64,000 bases of DNA from Mesorhizobium sp. B2-4-15. GTDB taxonomy: Bacteria; Pseudomonadota; Alphaproteobacteria; Rhizobiales; Rhizobiaceae. Every line of letters starts with the position of its first letter. Position 1 is the stretch's first letter. Of this stretch, positions 17,189 through 26,194 are shown in pieces. The stretch lies in contig NZ_VFUZ01000007.1 in NCBI RefSeq assembly GCF_006658505.1, positions 186,001-250,000 on the forward strand. The letters are read 5' to 3'. Below the pieces are notes generated by a model that saw only the letters and a program-made list of their open reading frames with translations, made no database searches and was not told where the DNA came from. Both the position numbers and the translations under genes were made by a program.

Positions 17189-18303
17189 GCCACGGCTCCC
17201 CTGGCCACCGGGGCCTTCATGCGCTTTTCGATGCGGAGGACAACGAGTGCGAGGATGCCTAGCAGCACGGCGGCCGCGAGGAAGAAACCGGCGGTGTCGA
17301 GCATCGATTGCAGGGTCACGACATAGATGATGGCGAGTTCGAAGGCGAAGCCGAGATAGGCAAGCCAGCGCAGGCCACGGCTCTCACGCCCCGCCAGCAC
17401 GATAGCCGCGACGATGCCGGCGAGCGCCACGACCGAGGCGACGGCGAAACCGCTGTTGTAGGTGCTTTCATCGGCCAGTTCGAACTGGATGATGGCCAGC
17501 CCAGTGAGAAAGCCGAGCAGCGCGTGCAGGGGTAAGCGACCGCCGAGCCGCACGATCCTGTCGACCGGTTCCGGCGCAAAGACGGCGGTGGCGAACAGCA
17601 CCACAGACACAATGACCAGGGGGATCGCCACCGGCAGCGTCGCGTGGTCCATGGCCAGCAGCACGAGATAGAAGAGCAACGATAGGAGGATCAGGTGGCG
17701 CGCGGCCTGGCTGCGGGTCCAGAACGAGACTGCGAACAGCACGGCCGCCATTGCAACGAAGGCATGCGGAAACGCGCTGCGATTGATATAGTCGAACTCC
17801 TTCAGGAACAGCCAGGCGTCGGCGATAGCGACCGCGGCGACGGTCAGCGGGTTTGACCGCAAGGCGACCGCCGCCAGTGCCGTGCCGGTGCCCCAGGTGA
17901 TCAGCGCGGAAGCCTCGTTGCCGGACAAGTGATACATCTGCCCGATCAGGACGATCGAGCCCCCGAACGCGGCTGCCGCCACGATCCACAAGGCTTCGCC
18001 GGCCGCCGCATGGTCGCGCGTCTTCAGCACCGCGCCGCCGACATAGCCGCCAAGAATGACGGCAAAGAGCGCTGCCACCCGCGCCAGTCGCGGGATCGCG
18101 TCCCAGTTGGCGGCAACGAAAATCAGGATGGCCGCGCCGAACAGCAAGGCCGCCATCATCGCCACGATCGAGCCGAAGCTGAGCGAATTGCGCGTGTTGG
18201 CCTCGACGTCGCGCGCCAAAATATCGGCCGTCGAGGCATCGATCAGGCCGGCCTGCTGCCATCGTGCGATGTCCGACCTGACCCGTGTCGTATAGCCCGC
18301 CAT
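17185..18303 (-). CDS. DUF2157 integral membrane protein
   Basis: Polytopic protein of about 372 residues with ten or more helices and a short cytosolic N-terminal segment (RSDIARWQQAGLID) typical of DUF2157. The start is uncertain: the ATG at 18303 follows GGGGGAGG very closely, and a GTG four codons earlier (18315) is an alternative. It is translationally coupled to the GDYXXLXY gene. No enzymatic motif is visible and the role is unknown. Confidence 0.82.
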   Translation of the reverse strand: MAGYTTRVRSDIARWQQAGLIDASTADILARDVEANTRNSLSFGSIVAMMAALLFGAAILIFVAANWDAIPRLARVAALFAVILGGYVGGAVLKTRDHAAAGEALWIVAAAAFGGSIVLIGQMYHLSGNEASALITWGTGTALAAVALRSNPLTVAAVAIADAWLFLKEFDYINRSAFPHAFVAMAAVLFAVSFWTRSQAARHLILLSLLFYLVLLAMDHATLPVAIPLVIVSVVLFATAVFAPEPVDRIVRLGGRLPLHALLGFLTGLAIIQFELADESTYNSGFAVASVVALAGIVAAIVLAGRESRGLRWLAYLGFAFELAIIYVVTLQSMLDTAGFFLAAAVLLGILALVVLRIEKRMKAPVARGAVA

Positions 18304-18538
18304 ATCCTCCCCCACTGCTTGGCCGGTTTTTCAGCCGAAGCTGCCAAACCGTTGACGTCACGGCACTTTCTGATTCTTGGCTTCTTTGTGTCAGGTCCGT
18401 GAAGGCGCGTTAATGTTGCATTGCACAATTTGCATTGCTGCCATGCAGCCATAGCGCTTTTAAATCGATGTGAGCCCGCCTATTTATGGTTCGTACACAA
18501 ACGGAATGATCCGCAAGAAAGACGAAACGAGAACTACC

Positions 18539-18679
18539 ATGAACCTGATCCGCAACTACCGCAACTGGCGCCGCTACCGGGACACCGTTTCCGAGCTGAG
18601 CCGCCTGAGCAACCGCGAACTGACCGACCTCGGCATCAGCCGCAGCGATATCCCTTACGTCGCTCGCAAGGCGGTCTAA
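18539..18679 (+). CDS. DUF1127 small regulatory protein, first copy
   Basis: Forty-six-residue Arg-rich protein, MNLIRNYRNWRRYRDT followed by the DUF1127 core LSRLSNRELTDLGISRSDI. Small DUF1127 proteins in Agrobacterium have been linked to phosphate and carbon metabolism and RNA turnover. Start chosen at 18539 by comparison with the second copy. A hairpin follows at once and a paralogue lies 48 bp downstream. Confidence 0.9.
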   Translation: MNLIRNYRNWRRYRDTVSELSRLSNRELTDLGISRSDIPYVARKAV

Positions 18680-18682
18680 TCC

Positions 18683-18704
18683 TTCGGACCGCGAATGGTC
18701 CGAA
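18683..18704 (+). other. intercistronic hairpin between the DUF1127 genes
   Basis: Perfect 8-bp stem (TTCGGACC / GGTCCGAA) with a 6-nt loop, followed by CCAGTTTTGAG. It sits 3 bp after the first stop codon and could attenuate or stabilise the message. Confidence 0.5.
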
Positions 18705-18727
18705 CCAGTTTTGAGAAGAGCATGACA

Positions 18728-18868
18728 ATGAACCTGATCCGCAACTACCGTAACTGGCGCGTTTATCGCGAGACGGTTACCGAGCTGGGTCGCCTTTCGA
18801 ACCGCCAGCTGCGTGATCTCGGTATCGTCCGCGACGAAATCAAGATCATCGCCCGCAAGGCGATCTAA
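18728..18868 (+). CDS. DUF1127 small regulatory protein, second copy
   Basis: Forty-six-residue paralogue beginning MNLIRNYRNWRVYRET, with core LGRLSNRQLRDLGIVRDEI. The first ten residues are identical to the first copy and later positions diverge, which indicates tandem duplication. GAGAAGAG lies upstream. An ATG two codons earlier (18722) would also be in frame. Confidence 0.9.
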   Translation: MNLIRNYRNWRVYRETVTELGRLSNRQLRDLGIVRDEIKIIARKAI

Positions 18869-18890
18869 CCGACGAAATTTCGCCCAGGTC

Positions 18891-19350
18891 GACCTCCTCC
18901 CCGACCTCGACGAATACGGTCAGCCCTTATCCTCCTCCCGAGGGTTGACCACCAAAACGGCGCCCGCCGCACCTCCTCCCGCGGCGGGCGTTGTTTCCCC
19001 GGAGCACGAATTTTGCTCCAGAGGTTTCGCCCCTTTCCAAAAGGCGAAAGAGATTTCGTCAAAGCCGACCTCCTCCCCGGCGATGACGAATAGGCCCAAC
19101 CTTCACCTCCTCCCGAGGGTTGGCCACCCAAACGGCGCCCGCCGCACCTCCTCCCGCGGCGGGCGTTGTTTCCCCGGAGCAAAACGAATTTTGCTCCAGA
19201 GGTTTCGCCCCTTTTCAAAAGGCGAAAGAGATTTCGTCAAAGCCGACCTCCTCCCCGGCGATGACGAATACGGTCGGCCTTCACCTCCTCCCGAGGGTCG
19301 ACCCCCAAAACGACACCCGCCGGACCTCCTCCCCCGGCGGGTGTTGTTTT
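18891..19350. repeat. tandem intergenic repeat, units of about 177 bp, 2.6 copies
   Basis: Copy A begins at 18891, copy B at 19067 and partial copy C at 19245, each starting GACCTCCTCCCCG (units of 176 and 178 bp). Each unit has a GC-rich hairpin (arms 18961-18970/18981-18990, 19137-19146/19156-19165 and 19313-19323/19334-19344). Copies A and B carry a second stem built on GGAGCA...TGCTCC, and a third of type TTTCGCC...GGCGAAA. Copy C differs in the GC stem at two positions on both arms so that pairing is kept. No protein-coding signal. Confidence 0.9.
19313..19344 (+). terminator. intrinsic terminator in repeat copy C
   Basis: Eleven-bp perfect stem (ACACCCGCCGG / CCGGCGGGTGT) followed by TGTTTTTT. 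It is the best terminator of the three related hairpins and isolates the DUF1127 genes from trmFO. Confidence 0.75.
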
Positions 19351-19434
19351 TTCTGGGTTGGTTTCTCCCTTGACCTTTCACTACCCTGCGCACGGCAATT
19401 GCAATCGCGGCATCAAGCGATTATTCCGGCGCTC

Positions 19435-20853
19435 ATGAGCAAAAATCCCATCCATGTCATCGGCGGCGGTCTCGCCGGCTCCGAAGCCGCCTGGCAGGCG
19501 GCGCAGGCCGGCGTTCCCGTTGTGCTGCACGAAATGCGCCCTGTTCGCGGCACTGATGCGCACAAGACGGACGGGCTGGCCGAGCTCGTCTGTTCCAATT
19601 CCTTCCGCTCCGATGACGCCGAGAACAACGCCGTCGGTCTGCTGCACGCTGAAATGCGACTGGCCGGCTCCCTGATCATGAGCGCCGGCGACGCCAATCA
19701 AGTGCCGGCCGGCGGCGCATTGGCCGTCGACCGCGACGGGTTCTCCGATGCCGTGACGAAAAAGCTCGAGGCGCACCCGCTGATCACCATCCAGCGCGAG
19801 GAAGTGCCTGGCCTGCCGCCAGCGGACTGGGACCAGGCGATTATCGCCACCGGGCCGCTGACCGCGCCATCCCTGGCGCAGTCGATCGCGGAAGCGACCG
19901 GGGCCGATGCGCTCGCCTTCTTCGATGCCATCGCGCCGATCATCCACTTCGACACGATCGACATGGAGACCTGCTGGTTCCAGTCGCGCTACGACAAGGT
20001 CGGGCCAGGCGGCACCGGCAAGGACTACATCAATTGCCCAATGGACAAGGACCAATACCTCGCCTTCGTGCAGGCACTGGTCGACGGCCAGAAGACCGAA
20101 TTCAAGCAATGGGAAGGCACGCCCTATTTCGACGGCTGCCTGCCGATCGAGATCATGGCCGAACGCGGCGTTGAGACGCTGCGCTACGGGCCGATGAAGC
20201 CGATGGGCCTGACCAACCAGCACAATCCGACGGTCAAGGCCTATGCGGTCGTCCAGCTCCGGCAGGACAATGCGCTGGCCACGCTCTACAACATGGTCGG
20301 ATTCCAGACCAAGCTGAAGCACGCCGAACAGGTGCGCATCTTCCGCACCATTCCGGGCCTCGAAAACGCCGATTTCGCACGCCTGGGTGGCCTGCACCGC
20401 AACACCTACATCAATTCGCCGACCTTGCTCGACGGCTCGCTGCAGCTGAAGTCGCGGCCCGGCCTGCGCTTCGCCGGCCAGATTACCGGCTGCGAAGGCT
20501 ATGTCGAAAGTGCCGCCATCGGCCTGCTGGCCGGCCGCTTCGCCGCCGCCGAGCGGCTCGGCCAAACACCGTCCCTGCCACCGCTTACCACGGCCTTCGG
20601 CGCCCTGCTCAACCACATCACCGGCGGCCATATCGTTTCCGACGACGAACCGGGAAAGCGTTCGTTTCAGCCGATGAACGTCAATTTCGGTCTGTTCCCG
20701 CCGGTCGAGGCGCCCAAAACCGAAGGCAAGCGGATGCGCGGGAAAGACAAGACCGTCGCCAAGCGCCACGCGATAACCTCGCGCGCGCTGGCCGATTGCA
20801 GGGAATGGCTGGGGTTACCGGCGCAAACGGAAGCCGCCGAAGCCGCGGAGTAA
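19435..20853 (+). CDS. trmFO: folate-dependent tRNA (uracil-5-)-methyltransferase TrmFO
   Basis: FAD enzyme that makes m5U54 in the T-loop of tRNA using methylene-tetrahydrofolate. The protein has 472 residues; the FAD-binding [11 protein letters not shown] starts at residue 10, followed by the family signatures [25 protein letters not shown] and [14 protein letters not shown]. The conserved Cys of the catalytic region lies in [10 protein letters not shown]. The ATG at 19435 is preferred because the upstream frame is repeat sequence. No strong ribosome site. Downstream genes are convergent, 5 bp away. Confidence 0.96.
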   Translation: MSKNPIHVIGGGLAGSEAAWQAAQAGVPVVLHEMRPVRGTDAHKTDGLAELVCSNSFRSDDAENNAVGLLHAEMRLAGSLIMSAGDANQVPAGGALAVDRDGFSDAVTKKLEAHPLITIQREEVPGLPPADWDQAIIATGPLTAPSLAQSIAEATGADALAFFDAIAPIIHFDTIDMETCWFQSRYDKVGPGGTGKDYINCPMDKDQYLAFVQALVDGQKTEFKQWEGTPYFDGCLPIEIMAERGVETLRYGPMKPMGLTNQHNPTVKAYAVVQLRQDNALATLYNMVGFQTKLKHAEQVRIFRTIPGLENADFARLGGLHRNTYINSPTLLDGSLQLKSRPGLRFAGQITGCEGYVESAAIGLLAGRFAAAERLGQTPSLPPLTTAFGALLNHITGGHIVSDDEPGKRSFQPMNVNFGLFPPVEAPKTEGKRMRGKDKTVAKRHAITSRALADCREWLGLPAQTEAAEAAE

Positions 20854-20858
20854 TATCC

Positions 20859-21809
20859 CTATTCGGCCGGCTCCACACTTGCCGACGGCAGTCCCGGCTT
20901 GCCCGCCTCACCCGGATTGCGCCTGATATAAGCGGCCTTCAGGCTCTCCGAGGTGTCGCGCGAGCCGTCATGACTCCAGCCCGGCGGCTTGATCAGATAG
21001 TTGAGGCGGTCGCGCGGCGTCAGCCCGGGCGAAAGCGCATCCTTGAACATGCCGATCCACTCGTGAAAAGCCACCTTCAGCGGGTTGAAGGTGCCGATGT
21101 TCTTGACGATGCCGTAGCGCGGCCGGTCCTCTTCCATCTCCTCGACAAAGGTGCCGAACATGCGGTCCCAGATGATCAGCGTGCCGGCATAGTTGGCGTC
21201 GAGATAGCGCGGGTTGGTGGCGTGGTGGACGCGGTGGTGTGACGGTGTGTTGAAGACGAATTCGAACCAGCCCCACATCTTGCCGATCGTTTCGGTATGG
21301 ATCCAGAACTGCCAGACAAGGTTGAAGCCGAAGGTGAAGGCAATCACCGCCGGATGGAAACCGAGCAGCACCAGCGGCGCCTGCAACACGAACATGAAGG
21401 TGAACAGGCCGGTCCAGCTTTGTCTCAGCGCCGTCGACAGATTGTAGTGTTGGCTCGAGTGATGGTTGACATGCTCGGCCCACACCCAGCGGACCCGGTG
21501 CGCAATGCGGTGATAGACGTAGTAGCGCAGATCATCGAGCAGGAAGGCTGCCAGGAATACCCAGACAGACAGGCCGAGATTAAAGACGCGGAATTGCCAC
21601 AGCCACAGCAGCGCCCAGTAGGAGACGACCCCGAGCAGCAACCCGGCGACGACATTGCCGGTGCCCATCATCAGGCTGGTCAGCGTGTCGCGCGTCTCGA
21701 ACGAGCCGCTGGCGCGACCGGTGCGCACGAGCCAGAGCTCGATCAGGATCGCGGCGACGAAGAACGGAATGGCCAGTTGGGTGACCTGCGGAAAATCGTA
21801 ACTCTCCAT
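20859..21809 (-). CDS. sterol desaturase / fatty acid hydroxylase superfamily protein
   Basis: Membrane di-iron hydroxylase or desaturase of 316 residues. The histidine boxes are complete: HRIAH, HVNHHSSQHYN, HTE and HHRVHH. About five membrane helices lie mainly in the first 190 residues. The substrate may be a lipid; alphaproteobacterial members act on ornithine lipids, lipid A, carotenoids or hopanoids, and the sequence does not choose. Start at the ATG at 21809 with GGGAGG 8 nt upstream. It overlaps the stop of the preceding gene (TGATG), so translation is coupled. Confidence 0.85.
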   Translation of the reverse strand: MESYDFPQVTQLAIPFFVAAILIELWLVRTGRASGSFETRDTLTSLMMGTGNVVAGLLLGVVSYWALLWLWQFRVFNLGLSVWVFLAAFLLDDLRYYVYHRIAHRVRWVWAEHVNHHSSQHYNLSTALRQSWTGLFTFMFVLQAPLVLLGFHPAVIAFTFGFNLVWQFWIHTETIGKMWGWFEFVFNTPSHHRVHHATNPRYLDANYAGTLIIWDRMFGTFVEEMEEDRPRYGIVKNIGTFNPLKVAFHEWIGMFKDALSPGLTPRDRLNYLIKPPGWSHDGSRDTSESLKAAYIRRNPGEAGKPGLPSASVEPAE

Positions 21810-22243
21810 CACGCGGCCTCCCAGACGGAATGTAGGTGCTGCGGCCCAAGGGTATTCAGCAGGGCCTGAGCATCGGCGGCGCTGGCAAAACGGAAGCGCC
21901 CGCCCTTCCAGGTGAAATCCGCCAGCCGGAGCAGAACTGTATTCGCCTCGTCGACGCGCGACATTTTCACATCCAGAGGCGTGACAACCCGCGTCAAAAA
22001 GCAGTCACCGATGCCGTGGACGATGCCTATGCGTCCTCGCCCAAGGTCCAGAAATGCGGTCTTGGCGTCAGCCGTGAGCCGGACGCTCGCGGCCGCCTCG
22101 TCGGGAAAATCCTCCGCGAAGCGGCTCAGTGCCTGATCCGCGCCGGATAGCGTTGCCGTCTTGCTGCCGCCGGTGAAATGCACGGCGGCAACCGACAGCG
22201 CAATGCCCAGGACGACGATCGCGACCAGCACAGGCAAACTCAT
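21809..22243 (-). CDS. membrane-anchored hypothetical protein
   Basis: Protein of 144 residues with an N-terminal membrane helix (about 4-22) and a small exported domain (DLGRGRIGIVHGIGDCFLTRVV is the most striking stretch). The ATG at 22243 has GGAGGA 6 nt upstream, deciding the start. It overlaps the hydroxylase gene start in TGATG. Not recognised; coupling suggests a shared envelope-lipid function, which is inference. Confidence 0.7.
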   Translation of the reverse strand: MSLPVLVAIVVLGIALSVAAVHFTGGSKTATLSGADQALSRFAEDFPDEAAASVRLTADAKTAFLDLGRGRIGIVHGIGDCFLTRVVTPLDVKMSRVDEANTVLLRLADFTWKGGRFRFASAADAQALLNTLGPQHLHSVWEAA

Positions 22244-22322
22244 GGATTTCCTCCGGGCCGGCCTGCTGTCTTCGGCGACAGTTCTCGGCTGGGCCGACTC
22301 CTTAACACGGTTGACGTTTACG

Positions 22323-23171
22323 TCAAAGTGCCGGCCAGCCCCTGCTCGCGCGCCGCAACAGCAACCAATGCCGGCGCAAGGCGGACAGCCGCACGACGCC
22401 ATCAAGCGATGAATGGCGCGAACCCTCCATCTTGTCGAGATAGGCACGCGACAGGACCAGGGGCAGAAAGGCCGGGCGCAACGACACCGGCAGCGCCGCG
22501 GCGCCCTGTTCGAAGGCGGAAAGGTGTTCGCGCGCCAGCGCTCTCATCGCCGTCACGGCGCGCTGTGCACCTGGCCCGCCATCGCCGGCAACAAATTCCT
22601 CAGGCGACGATCCCGCCGCCGCCAGGATGTCGACCGGGATGAAACACTGCCCGCGCTTGCGGTGCAGCGGCAACAGAAGCAGCAGGCCGGTCATTGCTTG
22701 CGCGCAGCCTGCCCTGCCCGCCAGTTCGGCAAACCGGGGCGCCTCGTCGGGATCAAGCACCATCGCCGCAAGCTGGATCAGCGCCGCGGCCGTCTCGCCG
22801 CAATAGCCTTCGAGGTCGGTGCGCGACGGCATCGGATCGTCGTAGAGGTCGAATATGCGGGCTTCGAGCATGTTCTCGAAGGCCAGTTTCGGTAGGTTGA
22901 ACGCGGCAATGGTAGCGTTCAAGGCTTCGGCGACGGGGTGACCGGCGCCAGCCTCGGCGCCGGCGGCTATGACATCGCGCCACCATTGCAGCCGCACCTC
23001 ACCGGGCAACGGCTCGTGGATGCGGTCGCGTATGCCCGCAATCTCGGCATTGAAGGCATAAAGCGAAACCAGCGCGTCGCGCTTGTCGGCAGGCGCATAG
23101 AGCGCGCTGAGATAGCGGTCGCGGTCGGCGGCGCGCACCGCGCTCATGACGATCTCAGTGTTTTGCGGCAT
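22323..23171 (-). CDS. squalene/phytoene synthase-like protein, NDUFAF6 type
   Basis: All-helical isoprenoid-synthase fold, 282 residues. The usual DxxxD prenyl-diphosphate motif is not seen in the expected N-terminal segment, which instead reads YAFNAEIAGIRD, then EVRLQWWRDVI. The second site has DLYDDPMPS and GYCGETAAALIQL. This degenerate pattern is that of the NDUFAF6 branch linked to respiratory complex I assembly rather than of a carotenoid enzyme. It begins one base after the stop of the Mth938-like gene. Activity is uncertain. Confidence 0.78.
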   Translation of the reverse strand: MPQNTEIVMSAVRAADRDRYLSALYAPADKRDALVSLYAFNAEIAGIRDRIHEPLPGEVRLQWWRDVIAAGAEAGAGHPVAEALNATIAAFNLPKLAFENMLEARIFDLYDDPMPSRTDLEGYCGETAAALIQLAAMVLDPDEAPRFAELAGRAGCAQAMTGLLLLLPLHRKRGQCFIPVDILAAAGSSPEEFVAGDGGPGAQRAVTAMRALAREHLSAFEQGAAALPVSLRPAFLPLVLSRAYLDKMEGSRHSSLDGVVRLSALRRHWLLLRRASRGWPAL

Positions 23172-23172
23172 G

Positions 23173-23568
23173 TCAGTCGACGGCGATGAGCGCGGCGGCC
23201 ACGGCGCGGTCCTCGGCCAGAAGCACATTGTAGGTCCGCACCGCTGCCCCCGTCGACATCGCATCGGACGCGATACCTGCCTCTTTCAGCGTAGCGCGCA
23301 GCGGCGCCGGCAATGGCCGGAGATCCCTGCCCATGCCGATCAGCAGGATCTCGATCTTGTCCGCTTCAGCCAGAAGCTTGTGGAAATCCGCCATCGTCAG
23401 CGCCAGGGGGTCCGCCGGCTCCCAGCCGTGGATGCCGGATGGCAGGCACAGCAGCGAGCCGCGATGCGACATGTCGGCAAAGCGAAACCCGCCATTGCCG
23501 TAGGCTTCGATCGGCGCGCGGCCGGGGAAATGCGCCTCGCGGATGACGATGCCTTTGCCGGTCACCAT
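23173..23568 (-). CDS. Mth938-like (NDUFAF3 family) protein
   Basis: Protein of 131 residues with the Mth938 alpha/beta fold; the conserved stretch IEILLIGMGRDLRPLP is clear. The eukaryotic homologue NDUFAF3 is a complex I assembly factor. Association of this family with secD, secF and yajC in alphaproteobacteria is established. Here it lies 25 bp after secDF and is followed directly by an NDUFAF6-like gene, forming one minus-strand unit. A role in membrane complex assembly is likely. Confidence 0.86.
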   Translation of the reverse strand: MVTGKGIVIREAHFPGRAPIEAYGNGGFRFADMSHRGSLLCLPSGIHGWEPADPLALTMADFHKLLAEADKIEILLIGMGRDLRPLPAPLRATLKEAGIASDAMSTGAAVRTYNVLLAEDRAVAAALIAVD

Positions 23569-23593
23569 TCTGTCACCCCTTCGGGGCCGCGCG

Positions 23594-26143
23594 TCAGGTC
23601 GCGACCGCCTTGCCGCCGCTGACCGGCTTCTCCTCGTCGGCCGAAGCCTGCGGCCGCAGCTTGAACAGGATCAGCAGCGGTGCGGCAATGAAGATCGACG
23701 AATAGGTGCCGAAGACAACGCCGAACAGCATCGCCAAGGTGAACGAGCGGATCACCTCGCCGCCGAACAGCACCAGCGCGAGCAGCGCCAAGCTGGTCGT
23801 CACAGAGGTCAACGTCGTTCTCGACAGCGTCTCGTTGATGGCGTTGTTCAATAGCTGCGGCAACGGCATCTTCTTGTATTTTCGCAGATCTTCTCGAACG
23901 CGGTCGTAGACCACGATCGTGTCGTTCAACGAATAGCCGATGATGGTCAGGATCGCCGCCAGTGATGATTGATTGAACTCCAGCCCGGAGATGACGAAGA
24001 AGCCGATCGTCATGACCACGTCGTGTACGGTCGCGACGATAGCGCCGACCGCGAACTGCCATTCGAACCGGAACCAGACATAGACCAGGATGCCGACCAG
24101 CGCGACCAGCATCGCGATCGTGCCTTGCTTTGCGAGTTCGCCCGATACGGTCGGCCCGACGACCTCGACGCGACGGAAGTCGTAGTTGTCTTGCAGCTCG
24201 CCGCGAACCTTGTCGATCACCGTCTGCTCGGCGTTTTCGCCGCCGCCCTGGGTGCCGACGCGGATCAGGACGTCGTTGGGAGCGCCGAACTGCTGCACCT
24301 GCACTTCGCCGATGTTGAGCTCCGACAGTCTGCTGCGGATATCGCCGAGATTGGCGTCACCGCTCTTGGACTGCACCTCGATCAGCGAGCCGCCCTTGAA
24401 GTCGATGCCGTAATTGATGTCGACGGTAAAGAACAGCACGACCGACAGGATCGACAGCGCACTCGACAATGCGAACGTCCACCGTCGGATGCCCATGAAA
24501 GGGATCTTCGTGCCGGGCGGAATGAAGGTCACCGGCGCCCGAGGCAGTTCCTTCGGCCGGGCGCGGCGCAGCCAGATCGACACCAGCATTCGGGTGAAGG
24601 TGAACGCGGTGAACACCGTGGTCAGGATGCCGATGGCATAGGTGATGGCAAAGCCCTTGACGGGCCCGGTGCCGAGATAGAACAGCACCACCGTTGCGAT
24701 GAGCGATGTGACGTTGGAATCGACGATCGTCGCCAGCGCCTTGGAGAACCCGGTATCGATCGCCTGGATCACCGAGCGCCCGTTGCGTCGCTCCTCTCGG
24801 ATACGTTCGTAGATCAGCACGTTGGAATCGACCGCCATGCCGATGGTGAGCACGATACCGGCGATACCGGGCAAGGTCAGCGTCGCGCCGAGCAGCGACA
24901 GCAGCCCGACAATCATCGCCACGTGCACCGCCAACGCGATGTTGGCGAGAAAGCCGAGGAACCCGTAGGCGACGAACATGAAGGCAACGACGAGGATCGA
25001 ACCGATGACGCCCGCGATCTTGCCGGCATGAATCGAATCCTGGCCGAGGCCCGGACCCACGGTGCGTTCTTCGATGACCGTCAACGTCGCCGGCAACGCA
25101 CCGGCGCGCAGAAGCACGGCCAGGTCATTGGCGCTCTGGGCGGTGAAATTGCCGGAGATCTGGCCGGTTCCGCCAAGGATCGGTTCGCGGATCTGCGGCG
25201 CCGAAATCACCTGGTTGTCAAGGATGATGGCGAACAGCTTGCCCACATTCTGCGCGGTGGCCTGGCCGAACCGGGCAGCACCCTTCGAATCAAAGCGGAA
25301 CGACACCACCGGCTCGTTGTTCTGCGAATTGTAAGTCGCCTGCGCGTCGACGAGGTTTTCACCCGATACGATGACGCGGTTCTCTATCAGGTAGGGAACT
25401 GGCGGATCGTCCTGCGAATAGAGCACCGAATCGCCGGCCGGCGGGCGCCCCTTGAGCGCGTCCTGCACCGGCATCGACTGGTCGACCATCTGGAAGGTCA
25501 ACTTCGCGGTCTGGCCGAGGATTTCCTTCAGCCGCTGCGGATCCTGCAGGCCAGGCACCTGCACAAGGATGCGATCCTCGCCTTGCCGCTGCACGATTGG
25601 CTCGGTCGTGCCAAGTTCGTTGACGCGACGTCCGACCACCTCGATCGACTGCGCCAATGCGGTCGACGTGCGATATTTGATGCCGGCGTCGGTGACGGTG
25701 AACTTCAGCAGGCCGGGCTCGGAATCATCCAGCGACATTTCCTGGATGGAACCGCCGGAAAACAGGCCAGCGGCAACCGGATCGGTCAGCGACTTCAATG
25801 CCTTCTTGGCGGCATCGAGTTGGGCCGGGTCCGTGATGCGGACCTGCAGGGTCCGCCCCGTTCCACCAAGGCCGGTGTAGCCGATCTTGGCATCGCGCAG
25901 CAGCGTGCGGATTTCATCGCGCGCCGTCTCGAGCCGATCCTTGATCAGGTCGTTCTGATTCATCTCGAGCAGGATGTGCGAGCCGCCCTGCAGGTCGAGG
26001 CCAAGTGTCATCTGCCGCTTCGGCACCCAGCTGGGAAGCTGGGCCAATGTGCTTGCGGGGATGAGATTGGGCGCGGCGAGGACCACTGTGGCGGCCACGG
26101 CCAGCCAGATCAGGATCATCTTGAAGCGCGAAAAATAGAGCAT
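23594..26143 (-). CDS. secDF: fused SecDF protein translocase subunit
   Basis: Single polypeptide of 849 residues combining SecD and SecF, using proton motive force to pull proteins through SecYEG. The first membrane helix is at about 9-28. SecD signature GLDLQGGSHILLEM is near residue 47 and the SecF half begins with GIDFKGGSLIEV near residue 580. Each half has a set of six helices. Fusion of the two is common in alphaproteobacteria. yajC lies upstream, 51 bp away in the same direction, and the Mth938-like gene downstream. Confidence 0.96.
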   Translation of the reverse strand: MLYFSRFKMILIWLAVAATVVLAAPNLIPASTLAQLPSWVPKRQMTLGLDLQGGSHILLEMNQNDLIKDRLETARDEIRTLLRDAKIGYTGLGGTGRTLQVRITDPAQLDAAKKALKSLTDPVAAGLFSGGSIQEMSLDDSEPGLLKFTVTDAGIKYRTSTALAQSIEVVGRRVNELGTTEPIVQRQGEDRILVQVPGLQDPQRLKEILGQTAKLTFQMVDQSMPVQDALKGRPPAGDSVLYSQDDPPVPYLIENRVIVSGENLVDAQATYNSQNNEPVVSFRFDSKGAARFGQATAQNVGKLFAIILDNQVISAPQIREPILGGTGQISGNFTAQSANDLAVLLRAGALPATLTVIEERTVGPGLGQDSIHAGKIAGVIGSILVVAFMFVAYGFLGFLANIALAVHVAMIVGLLSLLGATLTLPGIAGIVLTIGMAVDSNVLIYERIREERRNGRSVIQAIDTGFSKALATIVDSNVTSLIATVVLFYLGTGPVKGFAITYAIGILTTVFTAFTFTRMLVSIWLRRARPKELPRAPVTFIPPGTKIPFMGIRRWTFALSSALSILSVVLFFTVDINYGIDFKGGSLIEVQSKSGDANLGDIRSRLSELNIGEVQVQQFGAPNDVLIRVGTQGGGENAEQTVIDKVRGELQDNYDFRRVEVVGPTVSGELAKQGTIAMLVALVGILVYVWFRFEWQFAVGAIVATVHDVVMTIGFFVISGLEFNQSSLAAILTIIGYSLNDTIVVYDRVREDLRKYKKMPLPQLLNNAINETLSRTTLTSVTTSLALLALVLFGGEVIRSFTLAMLFGVVFGTYSSIFIAAPLLILFKLRPQASADEEKPVSGGKAVAT

Positions 26144-26194
26144 ATGGCGTCGTCCGTCCGAGCGTACCCGCGGATCACTCCGCCTGGAATTGGA

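Noticed and set aside
18891..19350. Possible CRISPR or insertion sequence
   Set aside because: Units are about 177 bp and nearly contiguous, without short repeats and unique spacers, and contain no transposase frame.
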